A stretch of DNA of 64,000 nt from Humibacillus xanthopallidus (GCF_006716675.1 NZ_VFPM01000005.1:62001-126000); one strand, 5' to 3'; shown: positions 17,444 through 26,700, numbered from the stretch's first letter. The notes: generated by a model from the sequence alone, not told the origin. Program-made: numbers and translations.

Positions 17444-18490
17444 TTACGCGGAGGCGCCGACGGTGGCCGCGGGAGCGGGGATCTCGCCGGAGTCGGTCTC
17501 GTCGATCACGGCCGCCTCAGCGGCTGCAGCCTCGGGGCTCGAGGTGTCCTCGAGCGCGGCGAGGTAGTGCTCGGCGTCGAGGGCGGCCGCACAGCCGGAG
17601 CCGGCCGCGGTGATCGCCTGCCGGTAGGTGTGGTCGACGAGGTCGCCGGAGGCGAAGACACCGGGCACGTTGGTGCGGGTGGAGCGCCCGTCGACGAGCA
17701 CGTAGCCGGCGTCGTCAAGTGCGACCTGGTCGACGTCGCCCGTCTTCAGGAGCTCGTTGCGCGGGTCGTGGCCGATCGCGACGAACAGGCCGGTGACGGC
17801 CAGCTCGCTCGTCTCGCCGGTGACGGTGTCGCGCAGGGTGACGCCGCTCAGCTTGCCCTCGCCGTGGATCTGCGCGACCTCGGAGTTCCACGCGAAGCGG
17901 ATCTTGTCGTTGCCGAAGGCGCGGTCGGCCATGATCTTGCTGGCCCGCAGCTCGGAGCGGCGGTGGATGATCGTCACGGTGCGGGCGAACTTCGTCAGGA
18001 AGGTTGCCTCCTCGATGGCGGAGTCGCCACCGCCGACGACAGCGATGTCCTGGTCGCGGAAGAAGAAGCCGTCACAGGTCGCGCACCACGACACGCCGTG
18101 GCCGGAGAGCTCCTTCTCACGGGGCAGGCCGAGCTCGCGGTAGGCCGAGCCCATGGCGAGGATGACGGAGCGGGCCCGGTGGACCGTGCCCTCGCTGTCG
18201 GTCACCGTCTTGATCTCGCCGGTGAGGTCGACGGCCGTCACGTCGTCGGTGACGAGCTCGGCACCGAAGCGCTCGGCCTGGGCACGCATGCCGTCCATGA
18301 GGTCGGGGCCCATGATGCCGTCCTTGAAACCGGGGAAGTTCTCGACCTCGGTGGTGTTCATCAGCGCGCCGCCTGCCGTGACGGCACCCTCGAAGACGAG
18401 CGGGGCGAGGTTCGCGCGGGCGGCGTAGACGGCGGCCGTGTAGCCGGCGGGGCCGGAGCCGATGATGATGACGTTGCGGACGTCGGACAT
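17444..18490 (-). CDS. trxB: Thioredoxin-disulfide reductase
   Basis: An FAD/NADPH enzyme that reduces thioredoxin. It has an FAD-binding VIIIGSGPAGYTAAVYAA, active-site SWCATCDGFFFRDQ (CATC), NADPH-binding VVGGGDSAIEEATFL and the C-terminal VFASGDLVDHTYRQ motif. The ATG at 18490 is supported by CAGGAG 8 bases upstream; a longer frame has no comparable signal. About 35 Ala/Glu-rich residues extend beyond the usual end. A SigR/SigH-type promoter lies about 80 bp upstream. Confidence 0.96.
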   Translation of the reverse strand: MSDVRNVIIIGSGPAGYTAAVYAARANLAPLVFEGAVTAGGALMNTTEVENFPGFKDGIMGPDLMDGMRAQAERFGAELVTDDVTAVDLTGEIKTVTDSEGTVHRARSVILAMGSAYRELGLPREKELSGHGVSWCATCDGFFFRDQDIAVVGGGDSAIEEATFLTKFARTVTIIHRRSELRASKIMADRAFGNDKIRFAWNSEVAQIHGEGKLSGVTLRDTVTGETSELAVTGLFVAIGHDPRNELLKTGDVDQVALDDAGYVLVDGRSTRTNVPGVFASGDLVDHTYRQAITAAGSGCAAALDAEHYLAALEDTSSPEAAAAEAAVIDETDSGEIPAPAATVGASA

Positions 18491-18569
18491 GGTGGTGCTC
18501 CTGTTTGCTGCTCTCGGGATCGCGGCCCGACCTGCCGGCACACCGGTTGGTTCGTGGCTGCATAGGCCT

Positions 18570-18597
18570 CAACCGATCCTAGGCGGTCGATGTTCCC
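18570..18597 (-). promoter_or_regulatory. SigR/SigH-type (thiol-stress) promoter of trxB
   Basis: On the minus strand GGGAAC (18597-18592) and GTTG (18573-18570) are separated by 18 bases, matching the SigR/SigH consensus GGGAAT/C-N18-GTT that drives trxBA in Streptomyces and mycobacteria. It points at trxB 80 bp downstream. Confidence 0.75.
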
Positions 18598-18625
18598 ACG
18601 CCCGGGTGCACGAGCACGCAGGCGC

Positions 18626-19423
18626 TCAGGGGACCGGGGTGGCGCCTGCCAGGGCGGTGACGGTGCCGGGTGCGCAGCTGCGCTCGACGGCATACGCCGT
18701 GCTCGTGCCGTCGCGGGTCACGACGATGACTGCGGCGGGCTTCCCCTCGAAGGTCGCGAGGTCGAGGCTGACCGCCCCGGCGCCCGCCCCGATCGCGTCG
18801 AGGCACGAGGCCAGCCCGACAGGGGTCGCGATCGGCCCCAGCGAGGGGGACTCGGCCGCGAGGTCGGGCAGGGGCGTGCCCGGGTGGTCGAGCAGGTCGC
18901 GTGCCTGCGTGCCGAAGGTGCTCGCTCGGTAGTCGGTCGTGCTCAGCTGGATGTGCGGGTTGCCCACCGGCGCAGGGCTGGCGCTGGTCGTCGTGGTGGT
19001 CGTTGCGCCGGTCGGCGTGTCGGCCGCGACGACGGCGGCCGGGCTCGGCCGCTTCGTGACGTGCAGCGCCGATGCGCCCACGGCCACGACGGCCGCCGCG
19101 GCCGCGACCGCTGCGACGGCGACCCACGGTCGCTGCCGCCGACGGCTCCCGAGCGGCACGACGTCCGCGCCGGCGCCGCCGGTGTCGGCCTCGTCACCCG
19201 GGCCGGCGAGAGGGCCGCGGCTGACGCGCAGCCGGGCCTCGTCGGCCAGGGCGGCCGTGATCCGGTCCGAGACGGTGCTCGGCATCGCTGCGGCGCCCGC
19301 ACCGTGACCGGCGTCGGCGAGCAGGGCCCTGACCCGGGCCTCGACCTCGGGGTCGAGGGGGATGTCGAGGGCGGCCGGCTCGTCGGGTCGGCCGGGCGGG
19401 GTGGGGTGGTCGGACTCGTCCAC
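18626..19423 (-). CDS. Membrane anti-sigma-like protein next to sigM
   Basis: A 265-residue single-pass protein. A cytoplasmic N-terminal part (about 1-97) has ALDIPLDPEVEARVRALLAD, a transmembrane segment WVAVAAVAAAAAVVAVGASA lies near residues 99-118, and a secreted domain with two Cys follows. In mycobacteria the gene after sigM encodes its anti-sigma factor; gene order and topology agree, but no zinc-binding motif is seen, so function is inferred. It starts 204 bp after the sigM stop. Confidence 0.65.
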   Translation of the reverse strand: MDESDHPTPPGRPDEPAALDIPLDPEVEARVRALLADAGHGAGAAAMPSTVSDRITAALADEARLRVSRGPLAGPGDEADTGGAGADVVPLGSRRRQRPWVAVAAVAAAAAVVAVGASALHVTKRPSPAAVVAADTPTGATTTTTTSASPAPVGNPHIQLSTTDYRASTFGTQARDLLDHPGTPLPDLAAESPSLGPIATPVGLASCLDAIGAGAGAVSLDLATFEGKPAAVIVVTRDGTSTAYAVERSCAPGTVTALAGATPVP

Positions 19424-19627
19424 GGGTGAGGTCCTTCGTGCGATGTCTCGGGTGGTTCAGGGGCTCGGGGTCGGCAGGCCGGACCCACCGGGGTATGCCG
19501 GTCGCCGCGTCTCCGACGACGCGTGGCCCTCCGGGGTTCCACCGTTCGCCGGCCCATTGCGCTTCTGTCGCTCGCGGCGCCCGGCGCTGCGCTCACGGGT
19601 GCGCCCCAGCGTGCTCACCGGAAGTGC

Positions 19628-20200
19628 TCACCGGGGCTTGACGACGAGTCCGAGGTGGTCGGCGAGGGCCGCCCGACCACGGGCGCACCGCGACTTGATG
19701 GTGCCCTCGGCGACACCGAGGATGGCGGCCGCCTCGGCCACCGGCACCGCGTGCATGTCGACGAGGACGAGCGCGGCGCGTTGTCCCTCGGGGAGCTTCG
19801 CGAGGGCCTTCTCGATGTCGAGGCGCACCTCCGTGGAGGCGTGGTCGTCGTGCCGGTCGGCGAGCCCGAACTCCGGCAGCTCGCTCGTCGGCCGGCGCCG
19901 GCGCAGACGGTCGAGACAGGCGTTGACGACGATGCGGTGCAGCCAGGTCGTCACGGCGGCCTCGCCGCGGAACGACCCGGCGCGGCGGTAGGCGGCGATG
20001 AAGGCGTCCTGCACGCAGTCGGCGGCGAGCTCCGGGTCACGCACGGTGCGCAGGGCGACCGCCCACATCCGGTCCTTGTGCCGGCGGAAGATCTCACCGA
20101 AGGCCGCGTCATGGCCCTCGACGTGCAGCCGGAGCAGCTCCGCATCGCTGAGGCCGTCGATGCCACCGGGCGGGCGCTCGCCCGGCTCGGCGACCGGCAC
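19628..20200 (-). CDS. sigM: ECF RNA polymerase sigma factor (SigM-like)
   Basis: A ~190-residue extracytoplasmic-function sigma factor. Region 2 has FGEIFRRHKDRMWAVALRTV and DCVQDAFIAAYRRAGSFRG; region 4 has LPEGQRAALVLVDMHAVPVA and ILGVAEGTIKSRCARGRAAL. The GTG at 20200 is chosen because it follows the pseudokinase stop codon by 2 bp; the frame is open further upstream inside that gene. Place beside trxB, the anti-sigma gene and a MviN-like pseudokinase matches Mycobacterium sigM. Confidence 0.92.
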   Translation of the reverse strand: MPVAEPGERPPGGIDGLSDAELLRLHVEGHDAAFGEIFRRHKDRMWAVALRTVRDPELAADCVQDAFIAAYRRAGSFRGEAAVTTWLHRIVVNACLDRLRRRRPTSELPEFGLADRHDDHASTEVRLDIEKALAKLPEGQRAALVLVDMHAVPVAEAAAILGVAEGTIKSRCARGRAALADHLGLVVKPR

Positions 20201-20202
20201 GG

Positions 20203-22209
20203 TCAGCGCACCGTCACTTCGTTGATCTGGGCTCGGTAGCGGGTCGGCGACTCGGCGGCGGCCGCCTTCGTGACGAAGACGATGAGCGTCGTGCCCGGCT
20301 CGAGCTTCTTCGAGGCCTTGATCGTCACCGTGCCCTCGGCGCCCTTGGCCGAGCCCACCTCCTGCGCACCGCTGCGCGAGGTGCCGTTCGTGAGGTAGAC
20401 CGTGACGTTCTGCTTCGCCGGCAGGACGAGGTCGACCTCGCTGACGGCCGTCGGCTGGCTCAGGGTGAGGATGACCCCGAGGCCCTCCTTGTCGCCGTTG
20501 TAGGTGGGGCTGCCGTACCACCGCGACCTCCAGCCGGTGCTCGGATCGCCGTCGTAGACCTTCTTGACGTTCTGGTCGGCCTCGGTGCCGTCCTGCTCGT
20601 CGTAGCCGGTGCCGCCGACGATGGAGACGGGGGCGGCGGGCGGCGCGGACGACGACGTCGGGGCCGGCTCGCTCGTCGTCGGGGCCGCGCTGCTCGAGGC
20701 CGAACGGGTCGCCGTGACGGTCACGACGGGGCCGGCGACCGTGTCGCCGTCGCTCTTGCCGATCTTGGCGACGTTGTTGATGCCGATGACGAGGGCCACG
20801 ATGACGAGCACCCCGACGATCGCCAGCGCGATGCGCGACTGGGCGCCCGACGGTCGCTCGGGGGCGTCGCGGCCGAAGACGGGCAGGGGCGGCTCGAGGT
20901 CGGTGTCGGGCGCCTCGTCGAGTGCGTCGACGAGGGCGATCTCCTCACCGTCGTAGTCGTCGTGCGCCGAGTGGGCGGCCCGGCGCTCTGCGGCGCGGGC
21001 GGCGGCCTTGTCGGCGGCGGCCCGGGCGAACGAGCCGACCCGGTCACCGATGGCCGCTGCCGCGCCGGCGGCCGCAGCTCCGGCGGCGGCGAGGCCGGCC
21101 GTGCCTCCCGTGCCACTCGAGGCACCTGCGCCGGCAGCACCAGCAGCCCCGGCAGCTCCCACGCCGGCGCCCGGCGCTCCGCTCGGGAAGGCCTGGGTCT
21201 GATCACCGCTGCCGACAGCAGGGATGACGTCGGTGGAGCCGGCAGCGGACCGAGCAGCCCCCGCTCCGGCAGCACCCCTGGCAGCAGCACCGGCGGCACC
21301 GGCAGCACCGGCGGCACCGGCAGCACCGACGGCGGGCAGGACCCGGGTCGAGCCGGCCGACGCGCGCGGCGCGGGCAGGCGGATGCCGCTCGCTCCGTCG
21401 GACTGCGGCGGACCGGACGCCCACGGTGCGATCTGGAGGGCGAGGTCGCCGGGCGACAGCGGTCCGCGCCGGCCACCACGGCTGCTCAGGGTCATGCGAC
21501 AGATGAGGTCGAGGTCGTTGGGCACCCCGGTGGCGATCTCGGAGGGAGCGGCAACGCCGCCCACGACGGGTGGTGCGTTCTCGAGCCCGGTGCCGGCAGC
21601 GGGGCCGGGGCCGACGAGGCCGTCATCGACCGACACGGCGGGCCAGCGACCGGTGAGGCCGGCATACGCGACCTTGACGAGCCCGACGGCGTCAGCGCGG
21701 GAGGCCTGCTCGTCGGAGATGCGGTCGGCCCCGGTGAGCACGGCCTCGGTCGCGAGGCCGCGCACCTTGACGGCGCCGTCGGGCATGCGCAGCACGGTGC
21801 TGGGGGTGAGGGCGAGGTGGTGCAGCCCGCGGTGGCTCGCCTTGTCGAGGGCGCTCGCGGCCTCGCCGGTGAGCCGGCGCACCTCCTCGGCGGAGAGGCC
21901 GCCCGACTGCAGCAGGTGCGAGAGGGGCACGGCGCCGGTGAGCGGCTCCTCGACGACGAAGGCGACGCCCTGGTCGGTGCCGACGTCGAGCACCCGGACG
22001 AGGCGCGGGTCCTCCACGCCGGCGGCCCGGCGCGCTGCGTCGAGGACGGCGGCGGCGATCGATGACGACGCCGGGAAGCAGACGAGGACGACCTCGCGTT
22101 CGAGGGTGTGGTCACTCGCGCGCCAGCGCTCGTGCGAGGGCGCCTCCGACGTGCGCAGGGTGACGGCATACCGCCCACCGAGAAGTGTTCCGGGTCCAAC
22201 CCCTTGCAT
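20203..22209 (-). CDS. Membrane pseudokinase with extracellular discoidin-like domain (C-terminal part of MviN, without MurJ)
   Basis: Residues 1-270 form a protein-kinase-like domain (LLGGRYAVTL...), but the catalytic loop reads HHLALTPSTVLRMPDG instead of HRDLKPxN and there is no DFG, so it is a pseudokinase. A long Ala/Gly linker, one transmembrane segment (ALAIVGVLVIVALVIGI, about 457-473) and a C-terminal beta-sandwich-like domain (VSIVGGTGYDEQDGTEADQN onward) follow. This is the layout of the C-terminal half of mycobacterial MviN (Rv3910), whose phosphorylated pseudokinase binds FhaA. The N-terminal MurJ lipid II flippase part is missing, and no separate gene lies in the 68-bp gap upstream. 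Confidence 0.85.
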   Translation of the reverse strand: MQGVGPGTLLGGRYAVTLRTSEAPSHERWRASDHTLEREVVLVCFPASSSIAAAVLDAARRAAGVEDPRLVRVLDVGTDQGVAFVVEEPLTGAVPLSHLLQSGGLSAEEVRRLTGEAASALDKASHRGLHHLALTPSTVLRMPDGAVKVRGLATEAVLTGADRISDEQASRADAVGLVKVAYAGLTGRWPAVSVDDGLVGPGPAAGTGLENAPPVVGGVAAPSEIATGVPNDLDLICRMTLSSRGGRRGPLSPGDLALQIAPWASGPPQSDGASGIRLPAPRASAGSTRVLPAVGAAGAAGAAGAAGAAARGAAGAGAARSAAGSTDVIPAVGSGDQTQAFPSGAPGAGVGAAGAAGAAGAGASSGTGGTAGLAAAGAAAAGAAAAIGDRVGSFARAAADKAAARAAERRAAHSAHDDYDGEEIALVDALDEAPDTDLEPPLPVFGRDAPERPSGAQSRIALAIVGVLVIVALVIGINNVAKIGKSDGDTVAGPVVTVTATRSASSSAAPTTSEPAPTSSSAPPAAPVSIVGGTGYDEQDGTEADQNVKKVYDGDPSTGWRSRWYGSPTYNGDKEGLGVILTLSQPTAVSEVDLVLPAKQNVTVYLTNGTSRSGAQEVGSAKGAEGTVTIKASKKLEPGTTLIVFVTKAAAAESPTRYRAQINEVTVR

Positions 22210-22277
22210 GCGTCACCCCTCCCTGATGTGGACGCGGCCAGCGATGCTGCTGGGTTTGCCCGTCATCCTAGGCGGAA

Positions 22278-24614
22278 TCAGCGCGGATCCAGATCCTCGC
22301 CGGCGGCGTGTGCGGCGGTGACCGCCTCGATGTCCTCGATCTCGTCGATGCGCGACGTGCCCCGGAGCACGGTGCGCGCGATGCCGGCGAGGAGCACGAT
22401 CCCGATGAGCGTGCCGCCGGCCCAGTAGATCGTCGAGTCGAGCGGGTTGGCCTGGACGCGGATCGCCGCCGGGGTGCCGATGACGGTGCCGTCGGCCGTC
22501 GTGAGGTAGGCCATGATCTCGACCTTGCCGGCGGCGACCGCCGCCACCTGCACCGGCACGATGGCGCGTGACCCCGGCTGGATCGTGATCGGGCCCGGCT
22601 GCTCGACGATCTGGATGCGCGGGTTGTTGGGCACGAGCAGGAGCCGGATGTTCTCGACGACGTCGTCGAGGCCGTTGACGACCGTCACCTGGAGGGTGCC
22701 GCGCTCGGCGAACAGGTTGACGCTGCGCGGGACCACGCGGATCGCCCGGGTCGCGGCGGTGATGTCGGCGGAGACGGAGGTGCCGAGGGTCGTCCAGCCC
22801 GCCCGGTTCCACCGCCAACGGGCGCTCGTCAGCTCATCGAGCAGCTCGCCGTACGTGGCGGCGACGACGTCGCCGTTCGCGAGCACCTCCGAGACGGAGA
22901 GCATCGTCGAGCGCTGGGTCGCCATCTGGGCCAGGCGCGCGGTCGTCAGGGTCGGGGCGGGTGCCGCCGACGGCGGGGCCTGGGCCGGACGCTGCTGGGC
23001 CACCGCCCGCTCGGAGCTGCGGTCGGTGAGCAGGCTCGTCGCGTCGACGGGCTCGAGCCACGGCACGTTCGAGGTGGCCTCGAGGAAGGTGGACAGGGCG
23101 CGCGGGTCGGTGTCGTAGGTGCGCGGCGCCACGACGAGTGCCGAGCGCGGGGTCCCGGCCCGCTCACCGAGCAGCACGAGCGACTCGGCGAGGTAGCGCT
23201 GGGTCGAGAGCACCGGCGTCGGATCGCTGCGCCTGGGCAGCAGGGCCGAGAGGCGGGCGTCGTAGCCGAGCAGGCGCGTGCCGCCCGCAGCCACCCGTCG
23301 TGCGGTCGGGGTGTAGGGGGAGTCCGCAGTGATGGCGCGCTGGTCGACGACGATGCCCGCGACCTTCTTGACGGTCGAGCCGGCCCAGATCGCCTTCAGC
23401 TGCTTCTCGCGGCCGTTCGGCAGCAGGCCGTCGACCGGCCAGGCGATGTCGCCCCGTGCCGCCGAGCCGAGCTCCTCGGCGACGAGCGACGAGCGGCCGA
23501 CGAGGGCGCGCACCGGTGGGTCGGCCGGGTTGATCGCGCCGCTCGCCGCGACGTCGGCGTCCGCATAGGGCAGTGCGATGACCGGGCGGCCGCGCAGGTC
23601 GGCGGCCAGCTGGTCCGCGAGGTCGGACACCACGGCGTCGGGCCCGGCCGCCTGGCCCGTCCCGCCGGCGTCCGTGGTCGCGCCCACTGACGGCGTCGCG
23701 CTCGGGGTGCCGGACGGGGGAGCCGGGGTGGTCGAGGGTGCGGAGGACGTCGTGCCCGTCGGAGTGGTCGTCGGAGTGGTCGTCGGAGTGACGGTGGACC
23801 CCGTTGACCCGCTGGTGCCCGGCCGCACGGCCTCGACGGCCGGGCCGAAGACGGCGGGGTCGACGGCCAGCGTCACCGGCGAGCCCTTCGTGCCCTCGAC
23901 GAGGCGGCCGAGGCGTGAGCCCGGACCGATGACCTTCGACCAGGCCGCGTCGCGCACCGCCTGCTCCTGCGAGAAGAGCTCGACGACAGGGTCGAGGGTG
24001 ACCGGCATGAGCGTCGCGACCTGGATCGGCTCGAACTCCTTGCGGGAGTTCCACGCGAGGAAGGTGCGGGTCATCCCGATCGCGGCCGAGGCGCCCTGCT
24101 GCACGACCTCGACCGAGATCGGCAGCGCGGCGAAGGCGTCGGGGTTGCGCAGCTCGGCGGCAGGCACGACGACGCTGAAGGGCGCCTCGTCGCCGGCCGC
24201 GATGTCCGCGAGGGTGGTCTCGGCCACCCGGCGACCCGAGTTCGTCGTGCGCCCCGACGCCCAGTCGTCGAGTGCCGGACGCGTCGTGATGTCCCTCGAG
24301 CCGAGGCGCACCTGCACGGTGGGGGCCGTGAGCGGCCCGGTCAGGGGGGCGGTGACGACACCCGTGACGGTCACGTCGGTGCCGGGCGCCACGACCGTCG
24401 GGGTGACCTTCGTCAGCGTGACGAGTGCCCGCGTGCGGTCCGGCTTGACCGCCGGGGTCAGCGACGGGACGGGCTGGAGAGGCGCGACTGCCCCTGCCGA
24501 GCCGCCGACCGGCACGCCGAGCAGGACGAGCAGGACGACGAAGACGGCGGCCACGACACGCGGCCGCTCGCGGCGCCCCCGGGTGCCCGGACGCCGCCAC
24601 CTCCCGCTGGTCAC
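22278..24614 (-). CDS. DUF6049-family secreted/membrane protein
   Basis: A 778-residue protein homologous in position to Rv3909. An N-terminal signal or anchor (RVVAAVFVVLLVLLGVPVGG, about residues 17-36) precedes extracellular domains and a Thr/Pro/Ser-rich linker (about 265-310). One C-terminal transmembrane segment (STIYWAGGTLIGIVLLAGIA) leaves a short acidic cytoplasmic tail. The GTG at 24614 overlaps the Nudix stop as GTGA, so this start is preferred to longer frames. Function is unknown; its constant link to MviN and SigM suggests envelope work. Confidence 0.85.
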   Translation of the reverse strand: MTSGRWRRPGTRGRRERPRVVAAVFVVLLVLLGVPVGGSAGAVAPLQPVPSLTPAVKPDRTRALVTLTKVTPTVVAPGTDVTVTGVVTAPLTGPLTAPTVQVRLGSRDITTRPALDDWASGRTTNSGRRVAETTLADIAAGDEAPFSVVVPAAELRNPDAFAALPISVEVVQQGASAAIGMTRTFLAWNSRKEFEPIQVATLMPVTLDPVVELFSQEQAVRDAAWSKVIGPGSRLGRLVEGTKGSPVTLAVDPAVFGPAVEAVRPGTSGSTGSTVTPTTTPTTTPTGTTSSAPSTTPAPPSGTPSATPSVGATTDAGGTGQAAGPDAVVSDLADQLAADLRGRPVIALPYADADVAASGAINPADPPVRALVGRSSLVAEELGSAARGDIAWPVDGLLPNGREKQLKAIWAGSTVKKVAGIVVDQRAITADSPYTPTARRVAAGGTRLLGYDARLSALLPRRSDPTPVLSTQRYLAESLVLLGERAGTPRSALVVAPRTYDTDPRALSTFLEATSNVPWLEPVDATSLLTDRSSERAVAQQRPAQAPPSAAPAPTLTTARLAQMATQRSTMLSVSEVLANGDVVAATYGELLDELTSARWRWNRAGWTTLGTSVSADITAATRAIRVVPRSVNLFAERGTLQVTVVNGLDDVVENIRLLLVPNNPRIQIVEQPGPITIQPGSRAIVPVQVAAVAAGKVEIMAYLTTADGTVIGTPAAIRVQANPLDSTIYWAGGTLIGIVLLAGIARTVLRGTSRIDEIEDIEAVTAAHAAGEDLDPR

Positions 24615-25096
24615 GCCGTGCCTGCCAGCCGGTTCCAGGCCGTCTGGGCGATGCGACGCTCGTTGGGGAAGGTCAGGCGGCGGTGCACCTCGTCGAGACG
24701 CATCCAGGCGACGTCGATCGCCTCGTGGTCGGGGTCGTTCTCGATGGAGAGCTCGCCGCCGAGGGCCTCGAGCAGGTAGTGGTGGACGTACTTGTGCACG
24801 CGCTTGGTCGACGTCGCGAACCAGTAGTCGATCGTGCCGAGCTCGACGAGCACCCGCCCGACGATGCCGGTCTCCTCGGCGACCTCGCGCGCCGCCGTCT
24901 CGACGAGTGTCTCGCCCGGCTCCACGTGCCCCTTGGGCAGGCACCACTCGATGCGGCCCGCCCGGTTGCGTCGCGCGATGATGGCGATGAGGGCGCAGCC
25001 GTCCTTGACGTCGACGACGATGCCCCCCGCGGAGCGCTCCTCGACCGCGGGCAGACGCCTCCCCTGCACCGGGGTGGGGAGGGGCTGCGCGCTCAC
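24611..25096 (-). CDS. Nudix hydrolase (MutT4-like)
   Basis: A 161-residue pyrophosphohydrolase with an exact Nudix box GHVEPGETLVETAAREVAEE (TGI follows), matching Gx5Ex7REUxEExGU. The actinobacterial MutT4 signature SAGGIVVDVKDGCALIAII comes before it. It is translationally coupled to the DUF6049 gene. A -10-like TATGGT on the minus strand ends 6 bases before the GTG at 25096, so the mRNA is probably leaderless. Substrate (damaged nucleotides or others) is not predictable. Confidence 0.9.
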   Translation of the reverse strand: MSAQPLPTPVQGRRLPAVEERSAGGIVVDVKDGCALIAIIARRNRAGRIEWCLPKGHVEPGETLVETAAREVAEETGIVGRVLVELGTIDYWFATSTKRVHKYVHHYLLEALGGELSIENDPDHEAIDVAWMRLDEVHRRLTFPNERRIAQTAWNRLAGTA

Positions 25097-25279
25097 CTCG
25101 CCACCATAACCGGGTTGTCCCCGTCGCCGCCTTCGTCGAGTCGCTCCCACGCCGCCTCCCGTATGCCGTCCGGCCCCCTCCCGTCTGCCGCGGCCCCGCT
25201 GCGCCGCTGCCCCGGCGGCCACAGCGCTCGTGCGGGACCCGGCACGGCGGCGTACCTCGGTCTGCGGGTGCGCCCGCTC

Positions 25280-26676
25280 GCCTAGATATCCCAGCGTCGT
25301 GGCGTGTCAAGCGGCGACGGGTTGGCGGTGTGCCCATGCGGTGTGTTCGTCGTAGGGGGTTCGGTGTTTGAGGCAGCCGTGCAGGATGCCGACCCATCGG
25401 TTGGCCAGGGCGCGTAGGGCTTGGTGGTGGGTGTCGCCTGCGGCGCGGCGTTGGTCGTAGTAGGCGCGGGCTCCTGGGCTGGGCTTGAGGGAGCAGAAGG
25501 CCCACTGGTCGAGTGCGTCGTACAGGCGAGTGTTGCGGGCGTGTCGGGCCAGGACCGCGCGTTTCTTGCCTGAGGCGATCGTGATCGGGGAGGTCCCGGC
25601 GTAGTTCCTGCGAGACTTGGTGTCGGTGAAGCGTTCGGGGTCGTCTCCGAACTCGCCGAGCACCCGGGCGCCGAGGACGTCACTCAGGCCTGGCAGCGAG
25701 AGAAGGATGTCGGCGTCCGGGTGCTGCTCAAAAGTGGCTTCCAGCTGCGCCTCGAGCTGGGCGAGCTGGGTGTTGATCGCGGTGATGACCCCGACCTGGG
25801 CGGTGACCACGCTCGCGTACGCGGCTGCGGTCGCCTCGGGTGCGTGCAGCTGCTGGGTGTGCAGCACCGCGTGGATCCGCTCGGTGGTGGTGTGCAGGTT
25901 GCGTCGTCGGCCGCCAGCGCGCAGGGCCGCTGTGAGCTGGGAGCGGGTCAGCCGGGCCGCCCTGTCAGGATCCGGGGCCCGGGTCAGGACCGCGAGGGCG
26001 TCGTGGTCGTGCAGGTCCTGAAACGCTGTCAACGCCGCGGGGTAGAACTCCCGCAGCGCGTTCCGCAGCCGGTTGGTCTCCCGGCTGCGCAGCCACACCA
26101 TCGACTGCTGGGCACGGGCCAGGATCTTGATGGCCTGCACCTGGTCGCTGTCGCCGGCCACGACGCGATGGTTGTGGGCGTCGGTGCGGACCAGGTCGGC
26201 CAGGACCTTCGCGTCCCCGGGGTCGGACTTGCCGCCGCCGACGTGGTGCCGGTCGCGGTAGCGGGCCACCGCCTTGGGGTTGACCGCGTACACCCGGTAC
26301 CCGGCCGCGACCAGCGACGCGACCCACAGCCCGTGGTCGGTCTCGATTCCGACGGCCACCTCGTGCGGGTCACCGGCGTGCTCGGCGAGCAGCGCGTGAA
26401 AGGCGCTGACCCCAGCCACGCCCTCGGGTAGTCGCCGGGCGGCAAGCTTGCTGCCCGCCTCGTTCATGACATGGACGTCGTGGTGATCCTCGGCCCAGTC
26501 GTTGCCGACGAAGATCAACGCGACCACCTCCTTCACCTCGATCGACACACTGCGGACACTGAGCCGGGATCGCCCCGGTAGCGACCTAATGGATCAGTGC
26601 TCACCACCGCTGGGGGCACGACATCCCATCAGCACTCGTCGGGCGACCTCCCCGCCGGTCGGGACACGATCTAGGC
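25280..26676. mobile_element. IS110-family insertion sequence (ends approximate)
   Basis: A single-transposase element inserted between the divergent Nudix and CCA-transferase genes, which are direct neighbours in mycobacteria. GCCTAGAT at 25280-25287 and its complement ATCTAGGC at 26669-26676 could mark the ends, giving 1397 bp, but IS110 elements often lack terminal repeats and I saw no target duplication. The noncoding end is short downstream of the transposase and long upstream, as in the IS110 (not IS1111) group. The transposase frame is intact. Confidence 0.6.
25307..26518 (-). CDS. IS110-family DEDD transposase/recombinase
   Basis: A 403-residue RuvC-like recombinase. The acidic residues are visible in FVGNDWAEDHHDVHV, VAVGIETDHGLW and GGGKSDPGDAKVLADLVRTD. 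The C-terminal Transposase_20 domain has LLSLPGLSDVLGARVLGEFG and RRNYAGTSPITIASGKK with the nearby Ser. TTG at 26518 is favoured because AAGGAGGT is 7 bases upstream; a GTG at 26548 would add 10 residues. The family cuts and joins with an RNA guide encoded in the noncoding end (shown for IS621). It appears active. Confidence 0.92.
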   Translation of the reverse strand: MIFVGNDWAEDHHDVHVMNEAGSKLAARRLPEGVAGVSAFHALLAEHAGDPHEVAVGIETDHGLWVASLVAAGYRVYAVNPKAVARYRDRHHVGGGKSDPGDAKVLADLVRTDAHNHRVVAGDSDQVQAIKILARAQQSMVWLRSRETNRLRNALREFYPAALTAFQDLHDHDALAVLTRAPDPDRAARLTRSQLTAALRAGGRRRNLHTTTERIHAVLHTQQLHAPEATAAAYASVVTAQVGVITAINTQLAQLEAQLEATFEQHPDADILLSLPGLSDVLGARVLGEFGDDPERFTDTKSRRNYAGTSPITIASGKKRAVLARHARNTRLYDALDQWAFCSLKPSPGARAYYDQRRAAGDTHHQALRALANRWVGILHGCLKHRTPYDEHTAWAHRQPVAA

Positions 26677-26700
26677 GTAGAGATCAGCGCCTCAGGCTGA
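26549..26700 (-). ncRNA. Structured noncoding end of the IS110 element, candidate bridge RNA
   Basis: The sequence upstream of the transposase has several local hairpins: CCGGG/CCCGG (about 26563-26578), CGACC/GGTCG (about 26644-26661), GATCT/AGATC (about 26668-26685) and CCTCA/TGAGG (about 26690-26702). Bridge RNAs of the IS110 group come from exactly this location. I could not derive the donor and target loops, so this is a positional and structural guess; limits are approximate. Confidence 0.35.

Noticed and set aside
24615..25505. A long upstream extension of the DUF6049 frame through the Nudix gene
   Set aside because: The Nudix box is perfect in another frame, and GTG at 24614 with GTGA overlap explains both genes. 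The extension is out-of-frame Nudix and IS110 sequence.
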